In this document: positions 1 to 11,850 of the stretch, in pieces
Layout: each line of letters begins with the position of its first letter
How positions within the stretch are numbered: position 1 is the first letter of the stretch
Assembly: GCF_050624435.1 (NCBI RefSeq)
Contig: NC_134537.1
Coordinates: forward strand, 18,100,584-18,164,583
Direction of reading: 5' to 3'
Source of the DNA: Tenrec ecaudatus
Taxonomy: Eukaryota; Chordata; Mammalia; Afrosoricida; Tenrecidae
DNA: 64,000 nucleotides
The notes under the pieces: model-generated
Databases searched by the model: none
Told to the model about the DNA's origin: nothing
What the model saw: only the letters and a program-made list of their open reading frames with translations
Position numbers and translations under genes: made by a program

Positions 1-1240
1 ATATCTCGGAAGCTCATTTTTAAAGGTTAATTGTCAAACTTCAGTTTTGTCTTAGGGCATGCCTTTTCGTAAGCAAGTTTGCATCTGTCATGCAGATTTA
101 ATAATTGGATGGGGGTGAACCAAATCCACTCCTGGAAAGAAGGTCAAGGTGATGTACAAATGGAACTGAGGGGGCAGCTCCCGCCAGGATCTTGAAAACC
201 ATGCAATTTGGGAGGATGCTGCTTTCCTGTTACTTTATTTCCTTCTTTGTTCTCTCAGCACTTCAGAAACATTGGTGCAGCGTACAGATGCCAATTAGAT
301 TTTTAGCAACACAGTTCACAATAAAACTTCATTCTGTTTCCTAATCATTCATTTATTATCTGCTTAAGAAAATTATAAGCTTATCTTATGCACTTGCTGC
401 GAAGTAGCACATGAAATGCCACATTTTTATGATAAATGAAAGTATCTCTTTCTCTGAGATTTTAACCATTGACTTCCCTCTCCATAGAAATACTTATAAA
501 ATATAATAAACAGTGTGGGATTTACAATATCATTACAGAAATGAAAAGGAACCCACTCCTGGTCTCCCTGCCATGTGGCAGTGGATCCCATGTTGATATT
601 TCTCAGACGCACTTGCTGTCATACGCATGCTGAATTGTAAAAAAGAGGGTTTATTCTTACAAAGGATTGATATAATATGATCATGTCACAGTTGCTTAGA
701 GCCGTTCATATGATGAGTGTTTTTCAATAGGCCTAGGATTTTTATTCTGACAAAGTGATCACATTAGGAACATCATACACGCTATGGACTTGCGTTACAA
801 TAAGGCATCTGACCAATCTCTTGAGGCAGTTTTATGGACACCATAGAGAAATATTGGTGAGATAGGGTTTGTATAGAAAGGACAGATAGAGACTGGTGGC
901 CCTGAGGCTAAGGTTATTCCCCTCTAGGTCTAAAGCTGAATGCACCCCTGTGGGAGCATATCAGTCATTTAAGAGCAAAAGGGCAGCATTTACCCAAGAG
1001 CAGAGTCCAGCAGGGCAGGAGAGGGAGCAGGATACTCATGGAGGAAGTAGAATAACCGATCCGTCCACCGAGGGCATTGCAGTCGAAGAGTTGACACAGT
1101 ATGTCTATGAATTGTTAAATATAAAACTGGTCAACCTACACCTAATGCACAATAGAAAAAATTTGAACTTTATTTTGATGTATTTGTAATCGATGAAACC
1201 GTAATTAAAAAAAAACTAACAACATTTTATATTTCCACCT
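1..1240. other. Unassigned AT-rich sequence
   Basis: No exon, RNA gene or recognisable repeat could be supported here. The only frame of note (896-1189) has no family resemblance and no neighbouring splice or promoter context. The last 150 bases are A/T-rich and run into the retroposon tail that starts near 1250. It could be unique intergenic sequence or a repeat too old to recognise by eye. Confidence 0.5.
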
Positions 1241-1249
1241 TATTGAAAA

Positions 1250-1437
1250 GAAGTAAAAATTGGGGGGTGGGGAGAGAAGGGAAAAATGGGGAGCTGATTC
1301 CAAGGGCTGAAGTAGAAAGCAAATGTTTGGAGAACCATGAGGGCAACAAATGTACAAATGTGCTTGACACAATGGATGGATGGATGGATTGTGATAAGAG
1401 TTGTATGAGCCCCCAATAAAATGATTTTAAAAAAAAG
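1250..1437 (+). mobile_element. Family A retroposon, 3' end (L1-like)
   Basis: This is the 3' terminal 190 bases of a family repeated about a dozen times in the window. Diagnostic parts in order are a GA-rich stretch, a block containing caaatgtacaaatgtgctt, a TGGA tandem, gtgataagagttgtatgagc, then an AATAAA signal and an A-rich tail. The shared 3' end with variable 5' truncation is typical of LINE target-primed insertion. Assignment to an L1 3' UTR is inferred, because no reverse transcriptase is attached. Confidence 0.75.
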
Positions 1438-1671
1438 AGAAAAGAAATGACAAAAAATAAAGAGAAAATAAAAGAACTGAAAATGATCTATAAACACATC
1501 GGAAAATACAAAGAAGAAACTGAAAATCGCAAACCCATACCTACATGCAACCACTCAACATTCTAGAATATGTTATTAATATGAGATGAAATAATACCTT
1601 TTCAGAAATCTTTTCCTTACACTTATAAACCATGAATACATGTTCAGGTGACTTATTCTTCCGCATTATTT

Positions 1672-1966
1672 ATTTTTTTAAGATCATTTTATTGGGGGCT
1701 CTTACCGGTCTTATCACAACCCACACATCAATTGTATTAAGCACATTTGTACATAGGCTGCCATCATCATTTTCTAAACATTTACTTTCTATTTGAACTC
1801 ATGGTATCAGCTCCTCTTTTTCCCCTTCCTCCCCCAACCTCCCACCCTCATGACCCCTTGATAAATTATAAATCATTATTATTTTCATATCTTACACAGA
1901 CCGCTGTCTCCCTTCACCCACGTTTCTGTTGTTTGTCCCCCTTGGTGGGGGAGGGGTACATTATTA
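1672..1966 (-). mobile_element. Family A retroposon, 3' end, reverse
   Basis: Same family as 1250-1437 in the opposite orientation. The poly-T end at 1672-1681 is followed by attttattgggggctctta and by the complement of the caaatgtgctt block. It continues about 100 bases further 5' than the first copy, into the pyrimidine-rich and Y-tract portion, and fades near 1966. Confidence 0.75.
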
Positions 1967-2079
1967 TCTTTAATGGATGCATAAGATGTAATCATGTGAA
2001 GGTGCTGTGATACTTTTAACAAATCCTCTATGGTTATTTCTAATTTTTTTCTCTTAAAAATCAAAACTACATATTGAAT

Positions 2080-2255
2080 TTTACAAAGACCTTTTCAGTA
2101 TTGATTAGGTTGATCAAATAGCTTCTTTCTTTTATTTTAACCTATCATTGTGCTGAAATATTTTTAATGTCAAACCCCATTGCATTTCTGGTAAACCTCT
2201 TATGTAGTCACAGTATTTCTTCTTATTCCACTTTGGTTATATAAAATTACTCTAC
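2080..2255 (-). mobile_element. Old L1 fragment, reverse
   Basis: The stretch gattaggttgatcaaatag through cattgcatttctggtaaacc resembles the reverse complement of the 3' part of mammalian L1 ORF2. It is too decayed for a reading frame. Alternative: another T-rich old LINE segment. Confidence 0.45.
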
Positions 2256-2644
2256 AGTAAACAGAATCATAGAATGAACCTATATTATACCCCAATCCAG
2301 TAATCATCAATATTCTGATTTTATCTGTTGCCTTCTTTTCCTTTGGTGGGATACTTTGAAGTAAATTGTAGGGAATCTTTTATTTTACCATAAATACTTC
2401 AGTATGACTCTTAAACAGATAAGAACTTTTAAAACCACACAAGTACAATACCTTTTATACCTAAGTATCAAGTAATCATCATTTCTCAGAGTGCATAACC
2501 TAAGTTCAATGATGGGATTTTTGAATGAAAGAATTCTTAGTTTACAACAGTTCTTCCTTAATTTTTTCTTCTTTTTAATTCATGTTACTTATTTGTTGAG
2601 GAAATGGGATCCCTTAATGATATTATGCATTCAAAATTAAATTA

Positions 2645-3510
2645 ACCATAAACAGACCCAACCCAATTAAAAAATTGGGCAAAGAATTTGAACAGATATT
2701 CCACCAAAGAGGATATTCAAATGACCAACAAGCATGTGAAAAAATAGCTGTCAAATTAAATCAAATCAAGATGGAAACTATCGTGCACTGATGAGGTTGG
2801 AGAAGAACGGGAACCCTTAATCACTGCTGGTGCGGACATGAAATGGAACAGCCACAGTGGAAAACAATTCGAGCACTTCATGCCCCAGTAATCCCAATCC
2901 TATTTATATTCCCAAAGTAAGTAATGTTCAGAACACAAATAGAAATCTGTGTTACAATGTTCACTGCAGTACGTTTCACAATAGCTACAGGTGGAAACAA
3001 CGGAAAGGTTTACCAATAGATGAAGGCATAAACAAGCTACAGTACAGATATAATAAAACATTACTGAGACAGGAGGAGAAATGGAATTCTGATGCACACC
3101 ACAACGTGGATGAGCCATAAAAACGCACCAAGTGAAATAAGTCAGTTGCAAAAATATGATCTTATTTGAGATAAACAAATATCTACCTGTTGTTGAGGAA
3201 TTGGTTCCCACTTATTATTTCCCTACAAGATAGAGTAGAATTTCCCGTTGGTGTTTCAAGACTCCCAGCAGATATGTAGAAACCAAACTATAATGGAGGT
3301 GGGAGGGAAGGGGGGAGGGTGTTTACTTAGAAGGCAGTGAGTTTGCGTGAATGCTATTGGAATAATTTGGAAAAGGAAAACAAGCATGTTTGTACCATTT
3401 TGAAGAATGTTATTGTGGTGACTGAATTACATAGGTAGAGATTGTTGAATTGGTGTATGTTTTACCATGCATATTTTCACCACAATACTATTTTAAAAAA
3501 TATTTAACTG
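2645..3510 (+). mobile_element. L1 3' end fragment (L1M-like)
   Basis: The order of phrases is that of the end of ORF2 and the 3' UTR of mammalian L1: aaacagacccaacccaatta and caaagaggatattcaaatgacc, then gatgaggttggagaagaacg, then a stretch matching the acaatagcaaaaagatggaa region, then aagtgaaataagtcag, and finally a terminal segment ending in an A-rich run near 3490. No reading frame stays open, so it is a dead, probably eutherian-wide copy. Confidence 0.8.
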
Positions 3511-3950
3511 GTTGCATTCTCATGGTTGTGAATGCAAGCTTTCCTTTATAGTTCCATGTAACTGGCAGGTAGACCTCGAGGCTTGATTAGAATTAAGTGT
3601 CAATTTTAGGGAAGACTGTTTCATAAGTAGTGCAATGGCTCTGAGGCACAGAGTATGTGGTTGTCCTACGTGGGGTGATATTAGGGTCAATTAGTAATTT
3701 CAGGTGTTCAACTCTCATCCATCTTTCATAAAGACCTCCATTAATTGTGTAGCCTTTTAATTCAGTGCTAGATTTGATTAACAACTGACTTATTTAGAAT
3801 TTAAAAATTTTTATTTGTAGACCGTAAGTGAATTAATTCTCTTGTTTGCTTTCTGTCTATTATCTTTGGTAGTTTTAGGCAACAGGATTACAGAATAGGG
3901 AATCCAAAGAGGATGATACTCTGATTTCAGGCAATCTAATTACCATCTCA
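3511..3950. other. Unassigned interval
   Basis: About 440 bases between an L1 3' end and a SINE. No repeat or coding signature was recognised. A 63-codon minus-strand frame (3593-3784) has no supporting context. Confidence 0.4.
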
Positions 3951-3952
3951 AA

Positions 3953-4160
3953 CCAACAACCGAACTCACTGCCATCGAGTCAATTCAACTCTTAGTGACC
4001 CCATAGGGCAGAGTAGAACTCCCCCTCTGGATTTTCGAGACTGTAGCTTTTTACAGGAATAGAAAGCCCTATCTTTGTCCTACAGAGCAGCTCCTGGTTT
4101 TGAACTGTTGGTCTTGGGGTTAGCAACCCAACATGCAACCACTATGCCACCAAGACTCTA
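3953..4160 (-). mobile_element. AfroSINE-like SINE, reverse
   Basis: Read on the minus strand it begins with the tRNA-like head (agagtcttggtggcatagtg, box A region), then box B (ggttcgaa-type, here decayed), a body with gctgctctgtaggacaaaga, and the RTE-like end ctatggggtcactaagag followed by gttgaattgactcgatggca. Imperfect flanking repeats attaccatct (3939-3948) and gtaaccatct (4166-4175) look like its target duplication. Length of about 208 bases is full for the family. Confidence 0.85.
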
Positions 4161-4164
4161 AGGT

Positions 4165-4811
4165 GGTAACCATCTGCCTGGGATGGGCACAGAGCCGTTG
4201 AAGGAACTGGCAACAGCCTAGTTATAAGCAAAGCAGACACTGTTCTGAGAAAGTGGCTCTTAGGTGGCAGTGACTTTGAAAATGCACACAGCACTTCAAT
4301 CTCCTGGTAATTACTAGCGTCTTAAGTTAGTTCCAAGGGGACAGTGCAGGAAGCCTGACGCAGCCTATTGTTGTTGCCCTGACCATGTCTCCCAAAGGGG
4401 CATTCTGTTCTTTCTAGATAACCAACAGCCAATTCTTTTGCTTTGGGTCTTGTTTCACAACTTTCAACTATTCACCAATTTTTCTCACAGCTTGCTGTCT
4501 GGAGTTTCGTCTTCTTTACTAATAGATACTTCAAGAACGATTTCTCATTGCCAGAAGGCCAATTCTTTCACAGAAAGGCATTACTTGACACAAATGTGTT
4601 TATGTGCCTAATCAGGCATTTGAAATTATCTTAGCAATTGATATCCTAAGGGAGTTGGGAATGGCTTTCAAAGGTAAGATCTTTGGGGTGGGGTAGGGGT
4701 GGGGGGACGGGGGAAGACGTTTGAGGTCAGTCAGATGTCCCACCTCTTCACTCTCCTATCCTCCTTTTCTTCATCGTGTTCCGGACTGGCGCCTCCAGAA
4801 TTTCATTTTTT
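4165..4811. other. Unassigned interval with G-rich tract
   Basis: Mostly unique-looking sequence. The only structure seen is a run of G tracts at about 4684-4712 (at least four runs of four or more Gs), which could form a G-quadruplex on the plus strand. No gene evidence. Confidence 0.45.
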
Positions 4812-5764
4812 ATGTTTAAAAATAGTTTTATTGGCATCTACTTCACACATCACACATTTAATCAGTGAGTCACATTAAGAAGAATTGTGCAACTGTAGCA
4901 ATCATTTTCAGGCCACTTTCTTCTCACACTCGTTGTTGGCTCCCCGTTTCCTCCCATCCCCCCCTGCCGTGCCCCTAGGTAATTATTAATCTAGTTACTG
5001 TCTCTATAGATTTGCCTATCCTAGAACATAGATAGAAAATGATACAAAACACACCAGGAAGCAAACAAATGTACCCCAACAATAATGACTAGACAAAACA
5101 GCAAAACCTCCATAGAAAAAAAAGCAGAAAGTATTAAAACTCGAAACAACTTTAAAATGGGTCAAAAGGGAGATCAAATGATAACTACATCTGCCACAAT
5201 AACTTTACAAAGTTCCCTGTCTGATAATTAGGTTGTTTACATCCCAGGGCCTAGATCAGATCAGAGGGGAGTGGCTGGAGGCTTAATACCTGTGTGGATC
5301 CTGAAAATGGATTCGGGCCTTCCACTGTCAACAGCAGCTTTCAGTAAATGGGGTGTTCTGAATTTGAGCTCTGATACGTTTCCTCCAGATTTGCATTTTA
5401 GTATTTGCAGTCCTTGGCTCTCACAGGCTAGGGTTCTTCTATGTGGGCTTATTTGCTGCCTTACTTCGATGTCAGCTTGTTTTGAGACAAGCCTTTATGG
5501 CTGAGGATGCTGTTCAATGACAGATGGGCACCAAAGCAGTTGGCTGTAGCACCCATCTCTTACTCGATCTCTTCATGACAATGAGTTTTGAGTAGAGCCA
5601 TGTCATAAGAACGAATTGTTCTTAGATTGGGGCCAGAATTATGTTCGAGGTCAAAATCCATTCATGGATCTGTGGTTTTCTGGGGAGGGGAGGGGACTCA
5701 TGATGCTTTGGAGAATGTGTTTTAATAATGTGCTGGCGAATGTCTGTATTAGAACTTACATTCT
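4812..5764 (-). mobile_element. Older L1-like 3' region (family F), reverse
   Basis: Starts on the left with tagttttattggcatctac, the complement of an A-rich 3' end, then a segment found in mammalian L1 3' UTRs (ctctatagatttgcctat), a CA-rich spacer (5040-5110), and a long segment that recurs at 47.5-48.9 kb. Several blocks (for example the caccaa/gcagttggctg area) are laid out like family A at 6.4-8.5 kb, so F appears to be an older relative of A. The right edge, where it meets the LTR-like element, is approximate. Confidence 0.6.
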
Positions 5765-6345
5765 GAACACTCGGTTTGTGGAAGGCTGTGGTTGATAGTG
5801 GGAGCGCTGACTTAATTTCGGAGTCTCCACACAGACTCACCTGCCCTTCCTTTCACTATGATCATGACGGAAGCATGACAAGCTCTGGCCTCAGGCAGTG
5901 TGTGTTTGAAAGAGTATTGCTACCACTCTCCTCCTCAGCAGTGGAGGGACAGTTTCGCCCCCGGGACTTGTTTGGGTGTGCCCTAGATGGAAACTGTGGT
6001 CCATCTTCAGGAGTCACTCTGACTGCCTTGCTTGGTGGACCGTGAGCCAATCTTGTAAACATCAGTGTGCATTCATGGTCTTTTCCCCACTTCTGGAGTT
6101 CGCCTGCAACTGCAATGAACTGATCTGTCCCTCATGAGTTTGTGACAATTTCCTTTGTTTTCCATGGCTTATTTAACTGGCCATGTTTCTATGAATTGTT
6201 AGAATATGATTATGACCTTGTTCTGATCATCTCTCTCATCTGGGTGGTTCATCTTTGTCTTGTCTTTGTTCTGTTTAAGACTTAAGGTAATAAATGTGTC
6301 TCTAGGAATGATATTTGAATTTGGGGGTCTCCCTTATCACCTAGG
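5765..6345 (+). mobile_element. LTR-like element (family G), copy 1
   Basis: Shares its layout with 35351-35942 and 39850-40486: a block containing gtcactctgactgccttg, a promoter-like segment near ggcttatttaactgg, the phrase ctctctcatctgg, and an AATAAATGT polyadenylation signal followed by about 60 bases ending in gggggtctccc. One transcription-start-like and one poly(A)-signal-like segment within about 600 bases suggests an endogenous retroviral LTR. Neither edge nor a target duplication could be fixed in this copy. Confidence 0.55.
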
Positions 6346-6383
6346 ACCCTCTACCAATGATTTCATTCAAAATTGGCAGGTTT

Positions 6384-8528
6384 TAAAAAAATCTATTTTA
6401 TTTAAAAATAATTTTATTGGAGGCTTGGACAGCTCTTACCACAACCCACACATCCATCCGTTGTGTCAAGCACATTTGTACATATGCTGCTATCATCATT
6501 CTCAAAATATTTTTTTTACTTGAACCTTTAGTGTCAACTCATTTCCCCCTCCCTCATGAACCCTTGCTAATTTATAAAAAAAAAAAAAAAGTAATGCCTT
6601 ACACTGACTGATGTCTCCCTTCACCCACTTTTCTGTCCCCTTGGGAGGGGGTTATATGTAATCTTTGTGATTGGTCCCCCATTTCTCCTCCCACCTTCCC
6701 CTTATTCTCCTAGTATTGCTACTCTCAATATTGGTCCTGAGGGGTTTATCTGGCCTAGACTACCTGGGTTTCCAGCTCTTATCTGCACCAGTGCACATGC
6801 TCTGGTCTAATTGGATTTCTAAGGTAGAATGGGGATCATGATAATGGGGAGAAGGAAGCATTAAATAACTAAAGGAAAGTTTTGGTTCATTGGTGCTATA
6901 CTGCACCCCGACTGGCTCATCTCTTCCTTGTGACTCCTCTGTAAGGGGATGTCCAATTGTCAACAGATGGGCTTTGGGTCTCCACTCTGCCCTTCCCCTC
7001 ATTTACATTGATATCATTTTTAGTTCTGGGTCTTTGATACCTGATACCTGATCCCATCGACGCCTTATGATCACTTAGGCAGGTGTGCTTCTTCCATGCA
7101 GGATTTGTTGCTTCTCAGTTAGATGGCTGCTTGTTTATCTTCAAGCCTTTAAGACCCCAGATACTATATCCCTTGATAGCTGGGCACCATCAGCTTTCTT
7201 CACCACATTTGCTTCTGTATCCATTTTATATTCAACAATCGAGTTGGGAAGGTGAGCATCATGGAATGCCAGGTTATTAGAACTAAGTGTTCTTGTTTTA
7301 CTTGAGTAGAGGCCCAATGTCTGTCTGCTACCTTAATATTTGACATATAAATATATGTAAATAGATCTATTTCCATATAATTATATATAAATATATTTAT
7401 ATATGTACAGACCTGTATTTAGACCTCTGTAAATTTCCTTTGCTTCTTAGTAATTTCCTCTTGTCCCACCATCATATTTGGCCTTCATTCAAGTTTAGTA
7501 ATTCCTCTCAGCTACATTGCCCTTGATCAAGCCCTGCCAGGCATCCTATGCCCTCCTCACCATCGATTTTAGATCACTTTCCCCTTATCCCTGGGTTTAT
7601 GGACACCTCCCATCTTTTCCCTCACCTCCCCCTCTCCTGTGTCCCCCCAGAACCATCTCCCAATTGATTTCTCCTCTGGATTGCTTATCTGCCCATCTTA
7701 TCTAGATAGACATGCAGAAACATTAATTAGCACAAAAATAAAACAGGGCAAAACAAAACAACAACAACAACAAATCAATGACAAAAAAAGAAAAGCCTAC
7801 AAATTGTCTGTTGACCTTTAGGAGTGTTTTCCAGTAGAGGCTGATGGGGTGCCATGCCTTGGCTCCAAAGTCTATATTTGGTATTGCCCCGGGACTCCAT
7901 TGCTTTGTTCCCCTTGCTGCTCTGTCGCACACCCTTAATGTTTTGCGCTGGTGTGGTAGGGTCAGATCGGGCACAATTCCTGCACTGTGTCTCCAGTGTT
8001 GTCCCAATAATGCTATGGGTCAGTGAGGCATGCTGTGTCTCACGGTGGGGCTGGCCCTACAGGCCTTTCTGTACACTGTCTGCTCTGAGCATGAATATTG
8101 TCCTTGGGGCTTGGTGGGCCAGGATGTGTTCCACCCCTCCTCTCTTCACCCACTCTGTGAGCTCTGATCAGACGTGCCCCTCTCCCTGAGCTGTAGCTTC
8201 AGTGGTGTCCTCTGAAGTGCATTCTTCTACAGAGGGGTGTGCTGTCCACGTAGTTGGGATTGGGGCCGACCCCACAGACCTCTCTATTGGTTCCCTGCTT
8301 CATGTTGGCATGTTGCATTCACATCTTGGTGCACCGGGTCGAAGTCTGGTCCCTCTCTCCCTCTCCAGCGGAGCTATAAACAATGCCCTCCCCTTAGGTG
8401 GGTTAGCGCCCTGCGCCCCACTACCCATGTCTTCTTTCCCTTTCTTTTCAGTTGGCTGCCATATGTATCCCTCGATTGGGTCTGGTCCCTGAGTCAGGCA
8501 GGCTTATTGCTGAGTTTCGTTGAAAGCT
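6384..8528 (-). mobile_element. Family A retroposon, longest copy (2.1 kb), reverse
   Basis: The left end has the shared tail complement (ttattggaggcttgg) and the sequence runs rightward, that is 5'-ward in the element, through pyrimidine-rich tracts, the ctttaagaccccagatacta block, a TATA-rich stretch at 7345-7400, an (AAC)n stretch at 7757-7772 and a CG-richer 5' part with gatcgggcacaattcctgca. Both strands lack a frame with LINE or other protein resemblance over the full 2.1 kb. It is either an unusually long L1 3' UTR or a retroposon of another type. It contains a 15-base poly-A at about 6576-6590. Confidence 0.7.
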
Positions 8529-8663
8529 TAGTTTCTTAATATACCTCCTTTTGTTCAATCCTTCTTCAATAAACATTTATTGAACTCTTATTCTTGTGCC
8601 AGGTACATCGAATACTGACCATACATCAAGAGGAAGACGATATGTTCCTCCAAAGACATAGAA

Positions 8664-8790
8664 CAGTGCTTCCCCAAATGGGCAATACTGCCCGTTGGGG
8701 GTGCTGGAACCCAAGGGGGCAATTCTAGCCTGTCCTTTAGGGTCAGCATATTTGTTTTCATGAGTTGGAACTGAGTTTGATTTTTTTCAA
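8664..8790. mobile_element. Possible hAT-type MITE remnant
   Basis: Starts cagtgcttccccaaatggg and carries local dyads (ggcaatactgcc; a later ccaagggggcaatt). The CAGTG start, the G/C-rich terminal segment and the 8 bases just before it (acatagaa, with TA at the centre) fit a hAT element. No matching right terminus or duplication was found, so the call is tentative. Confidence 0.3.
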
Positions 8791-9107
8791 GAGTTCTTTT
8801 TAGAGAATCTTCCCAATAGCATTGACTCAAAGTGTACTAAAATCTCCATTTTCAGCTTGACTGATACATTCGGTGGAACTAGGAAGTTCATATGCCAGTC
8901 TAAAGAATGCGCCACCAAAAGACAAGCAGCAAACCCACACGAACCGACAACTGGAAAGTATGTGTGTAATGGGCACATGGTAGGACTGCAGTTTTTGAAA
9001 AGTCACTGTTTTTTACTTCCCAGCACACCTAATATTTTGAGTAGATATTTAATATAATTTATCACAATTAATTTTCAGTTCATTTTCTGAATATACAAGA
9101 GCTATTA
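8791..9107. other. Unassigned interval
   Basis: No recognisable gene or repeat. Composition becomes AT-rich at the right edge where the next retroposon tail begins. The short frames here have no supporting context. Confidence 0.4.
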
Positions 9108-9350
9108 CTATTATTTTTAATCATTTTATTGGGGGCTCTTACAACTCTTGTTACAAACCATACATACATCAGTTGTATCTGACATATTCATACCTATATT
9201 CCATTTTTCTTTTCTAGATATTTACTTTCCATTGAGACCTTGGGATCAGTTCCTCCCCACTCCCACGACCCACTTGGTCCTTGTGATACTTATAGTATCT
9301 GCTCAGGGCATTCTGAAAGGGGCTGTCTCTCTGCAGCCCACGTTTGGGGG
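9108..9350 (-). mobile_element. Family A retroposon, 3' end, reverse
   Basis: Left edge ttatttttaatcattttatt followed by gggggctcttacaactcttg marks the reversed tail. The remainder follows the family order to cctccccactcccacgaccc and then decays. Divergence from the other copies is higher than at 43.7-44.8 kb. Confidence 0.7.
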
Positions 9351-9486
9351 AGGAAGACTAGAAGCTGGGCATCTTGCCAAGAGGAAGGCTGTCATGGTTT
9401 TGGTATCCGAAGGGAAATGTGAGGCTTCATCCTGCCAGAGACAGAAAGGAATTTCATTTTAGAAGCTGTTTCTTTAAACCCCAAAG

Positions 9487-9699
9487 AATAAAAAGCCAAA
9501 AACTCACTGCCATCAAGTCGAGGCTGACTCTTAGCGACCCTGGGGGACAGAGTATAACTGCCCCTGTGAGTTTCCAAGACAGTAACTCAATACGAGCGTA
9601 GAAAGTCGGGTCTTCTCCCTATGAGCAGCTGGTCACTTCAAACTGCTGACCTTGGGGGTTTGCTGCCCAACAAATAACCACGACACCATCAGGGCTCCT
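9487..9699 (-). mobile_element. AfroSINE-like SINE, reverse
   Basis: A complete copy of about 213 bases. On the minus strand it starts ggagccctgatggtgtcgtg, has box B close to the position expected for a tRNA-derived head (gtcagcagtttgaagtg), and ends with agggtcgctaagagtcagcc. A-rich repeats flank it on both sides (9483-9493 and 9701-9712), consistent with a target duplication in an A-rich site. Confidence 0.85.
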
Positions 9700-10659
9700 T
9701 AAAATAATAAAAGGTGTTAATAAATGGAAATATTTTTATTTTGGCTAGGTGTATTGTTATCTAGCTGGAACACACAAACCACACTAGGTATCTTAAAGAC
9801 AAGGAATTTGATATAAGGCGGTGATTCACGTGGGCTGAGGACCACAGTCCGCTCTCTGAGGACCGCTGCCCTCTAGGTGAGGTCCTTGGGCCTTTTGCAC
9901 AGCACTGAGAGGCCCAGCAAAAGGAGAGTCATATTCAAAATATTTTGATTTTGGAAACAAAATGAAGTATTGTGACATTCCTTACAAATCCCTGTTCCTG
10001 GAGTAAGAGTCATACCTTCTACTTGAACACATGTGTTTGGGCAAAGAAGGGAAAAGCACGGCAGTGTGGGGGGTGGGGGCGTGGGGAAGGTACTAGAAAG
10101 CTTGAAAATTAGCCTCATATCACCAAAGCTTAAACGGAAAAGAATGGCCTTACATGCACCTTAATGTCACTGCTGACCCAACATGTTTTCAGTGTATTAC
10201 TGGTCTATGCCAGGGGCTGAGCTATTTGGAACAGTGCTAATACGGTCAAGGTCAGGGTTCTTGTTTCCATACAGGCAAAAACACTTGGTGAGAGAGCACG
10301 TCAGCTCCAATCACCACCTATCAAACCCCTAACCCACACCAACCGCCTAAAACTATGTGCACTAGGTCATACGAGGCCAGGTGAGAGAGTGTGAATGAGT
10401 CAGCACAAAGCCTCGCCACCCTCAAGGGCAAACGCTCAAAGCAGATGTCCTGTTGACATTTCTGTGATCCGTGAGAATGCCAATGCCACATGTACTGATT
10501 CACAAAACAGAAGTACACCAAGTCAGGCCCCTATCATTTCCTGGTAGAATGCTGATGGAAAAGACTCAAAGTTTAGTGGCTCTAGTACCATATCTTATCC
10601 CCCTAAATATTTTACTTATAAAATACTACCATCACCCCGGGCGTCTCATGATAACCTCG
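9700..10659. other. Unassigned interval
   Basis: Close to 1 kb with no gene and no clear repeat. The segment at 10200-10270 (caggggctgagctatttgga) faintly resembles the ancient L2/MIR style but could not be assigned. Confidence 0.4.
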
Positions 10660-10797
10660 CGTGTGTCTGAGCAGAGTGACTGAATTTGGTTTTGTTTTCC
10701 CCGATGGCCAGGCCTGTCCACTGAGAGGCCTCTGGGAGGACTCAAACCTCCAGCCTTTGGGTTAGTAGCGGAGTGTCAACTGTTGTCTCCACCCAGA
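10660..10797 (-). mobile_element. Decayed SINE fragment, reverse
   Basis: The segment ctcaaacctccagcctttgg followed by gttagtagcggagtgtcaac matches the box B and box A side of the SINE in reverse orientation. The RTE-like half is poorly preserved. Confidence 0.45.
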
Positions 10798-11080
10798 AAT
10801 GCTAAAAAACAGGTATTGAACTGGAATTTAAAAATGTATGGTTTTTAGGAAGATAAAAAGTAGTCTGTAAGAGAGCAGTAAAGATTCTGAAATCATTTTC
10901 TGCAACAGAAAGAACACTTAAAACAAGGAGCACATGAGATTTCTAAGACCCTTTTGCAGTAAAACCTGTGGAAGACCCAACATGAACATCGACACATGAC
11001 ACCGAAAAACAGTCCAAAGTTTTCCATGAAAATGAGCGTTAGAAAAACAGTAAGTCTGCACCTTGTCAAGAAGAGGGGAG
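10798..11080. other. Unassigned interval
   Basis: No gene or repeat recognised between a decayed SINE and the LTR-like element. The bases 11081-11085 (acttg) are the left target duplication of that element. Confidence 0.4.
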
Positions 11081-11085
11081 ACTTG

Positions 11086-11530
11086 TGTGATCGTTAGGTT
11101 TTTTTTTTGTATCAACACGGCACCTGTAAAAAGATATGGGTGGAGTTTAGCATGTCAATCAGGTGACAGCTTGATAATCTCCTTAGGAGGTGCCACCGAG
11201 ATAAGTGGCTCTCTAGAGGACAGACCCCCCTGCCTTCACCTTCCTGTTGATTAGCCATGCTGAGACCTGCGTGAGCCCTGTGATGGGGCCACAGCCGTTG
11301 GATTCACACAACTCTGTCCCCACCGGCCTGTGATCTTGCATTCTGCATCACTGCATGTGGCTGGCTGAGTCTGTAGAGGGATTTACGGACTAGTATCAGA
11401 TTTATGAACTTGAGTTCCACTGGGCTGCTATGTTTTATTGATGCATGATTACTTCTTGATATTAAAGCTCTTTCCTTTTACATATATGAGTGTCTGGATT
11501 TTTTTCCTCTAGTCGACCCAGTTTAACACA
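11086..11530 (+). mobile_element. MaLR-like solo LTR with perfect 5-bp duplication
   Basis: Begins TGTGATCGTT and ends TTTAACACA, giving the TG...CA ends of an LTR. It is flanked by identical acttg at 11081-11085 and 11531-11535. The internal order (gggtggagtttagc, ccttcaccttcctgttgat, gcctgtgatcttgcattctg, gagtctgtagaggg, tattaaagctctttcc, ctctagtcgaccc) recurs in six other copies here. The 5-bp duplication and the end sequence, close in style to MLT1/MST LTRs, indicate the ERVL-MaLR group. The name of the subfamily is not known to me. No internal retroviral sequence is attached. Confidence 0.85.
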
Positions 11531-11639
11531 ACTTGTAAGATCAGAAGAAACAAGGAAGTTCTGTCCTATATCCATGGTAAAATAGATACACAAGGTAATG
11601 GTCTTAGATATAGAACATTTCTGTCATCCTAGAAAGTTT

Positions 11640-11850
11640 CCTCCTGCTCGCTCCCAGTCACTTCTCTCCACCTCCTCTAGGCCACCACTGAGCTATTATC
11701 TATCACCGTAGGGGATAGTTTTGCTCTCCTTGAAAGCCATATGAAATCATATACCATGTGCTATTTTGTGGTCTGGCTTGTTGCAGTCAACATGTTTTTT
11801 TTTTAAGATTTATGCATGTGGTTACATTCCTATTAGGAGCCATTGCTAGA
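11640..11850 (-). mobile_element. Old L1M 3' UTR fragment, reverse
   Basis: Sequence such as ctctaggccaccactgagc, gctctccttgaaagccata and ttgtggtctggcttgttgc follows the reversed L1M 3' UTR (the atttggctattctaggtacc style region and the hydrophobic ctggcttatttcac block). Strongly decayed. Confidence 0.6.

Noticed and set aside
11086..11530. Treating the TGTG...CACA family as a DNA transposon because both ends read TGTGNTAG
   Set aside because: Terminal similarity is only a few bases, duplications are 5 bp, and the order of internal blocks fits an LTR.
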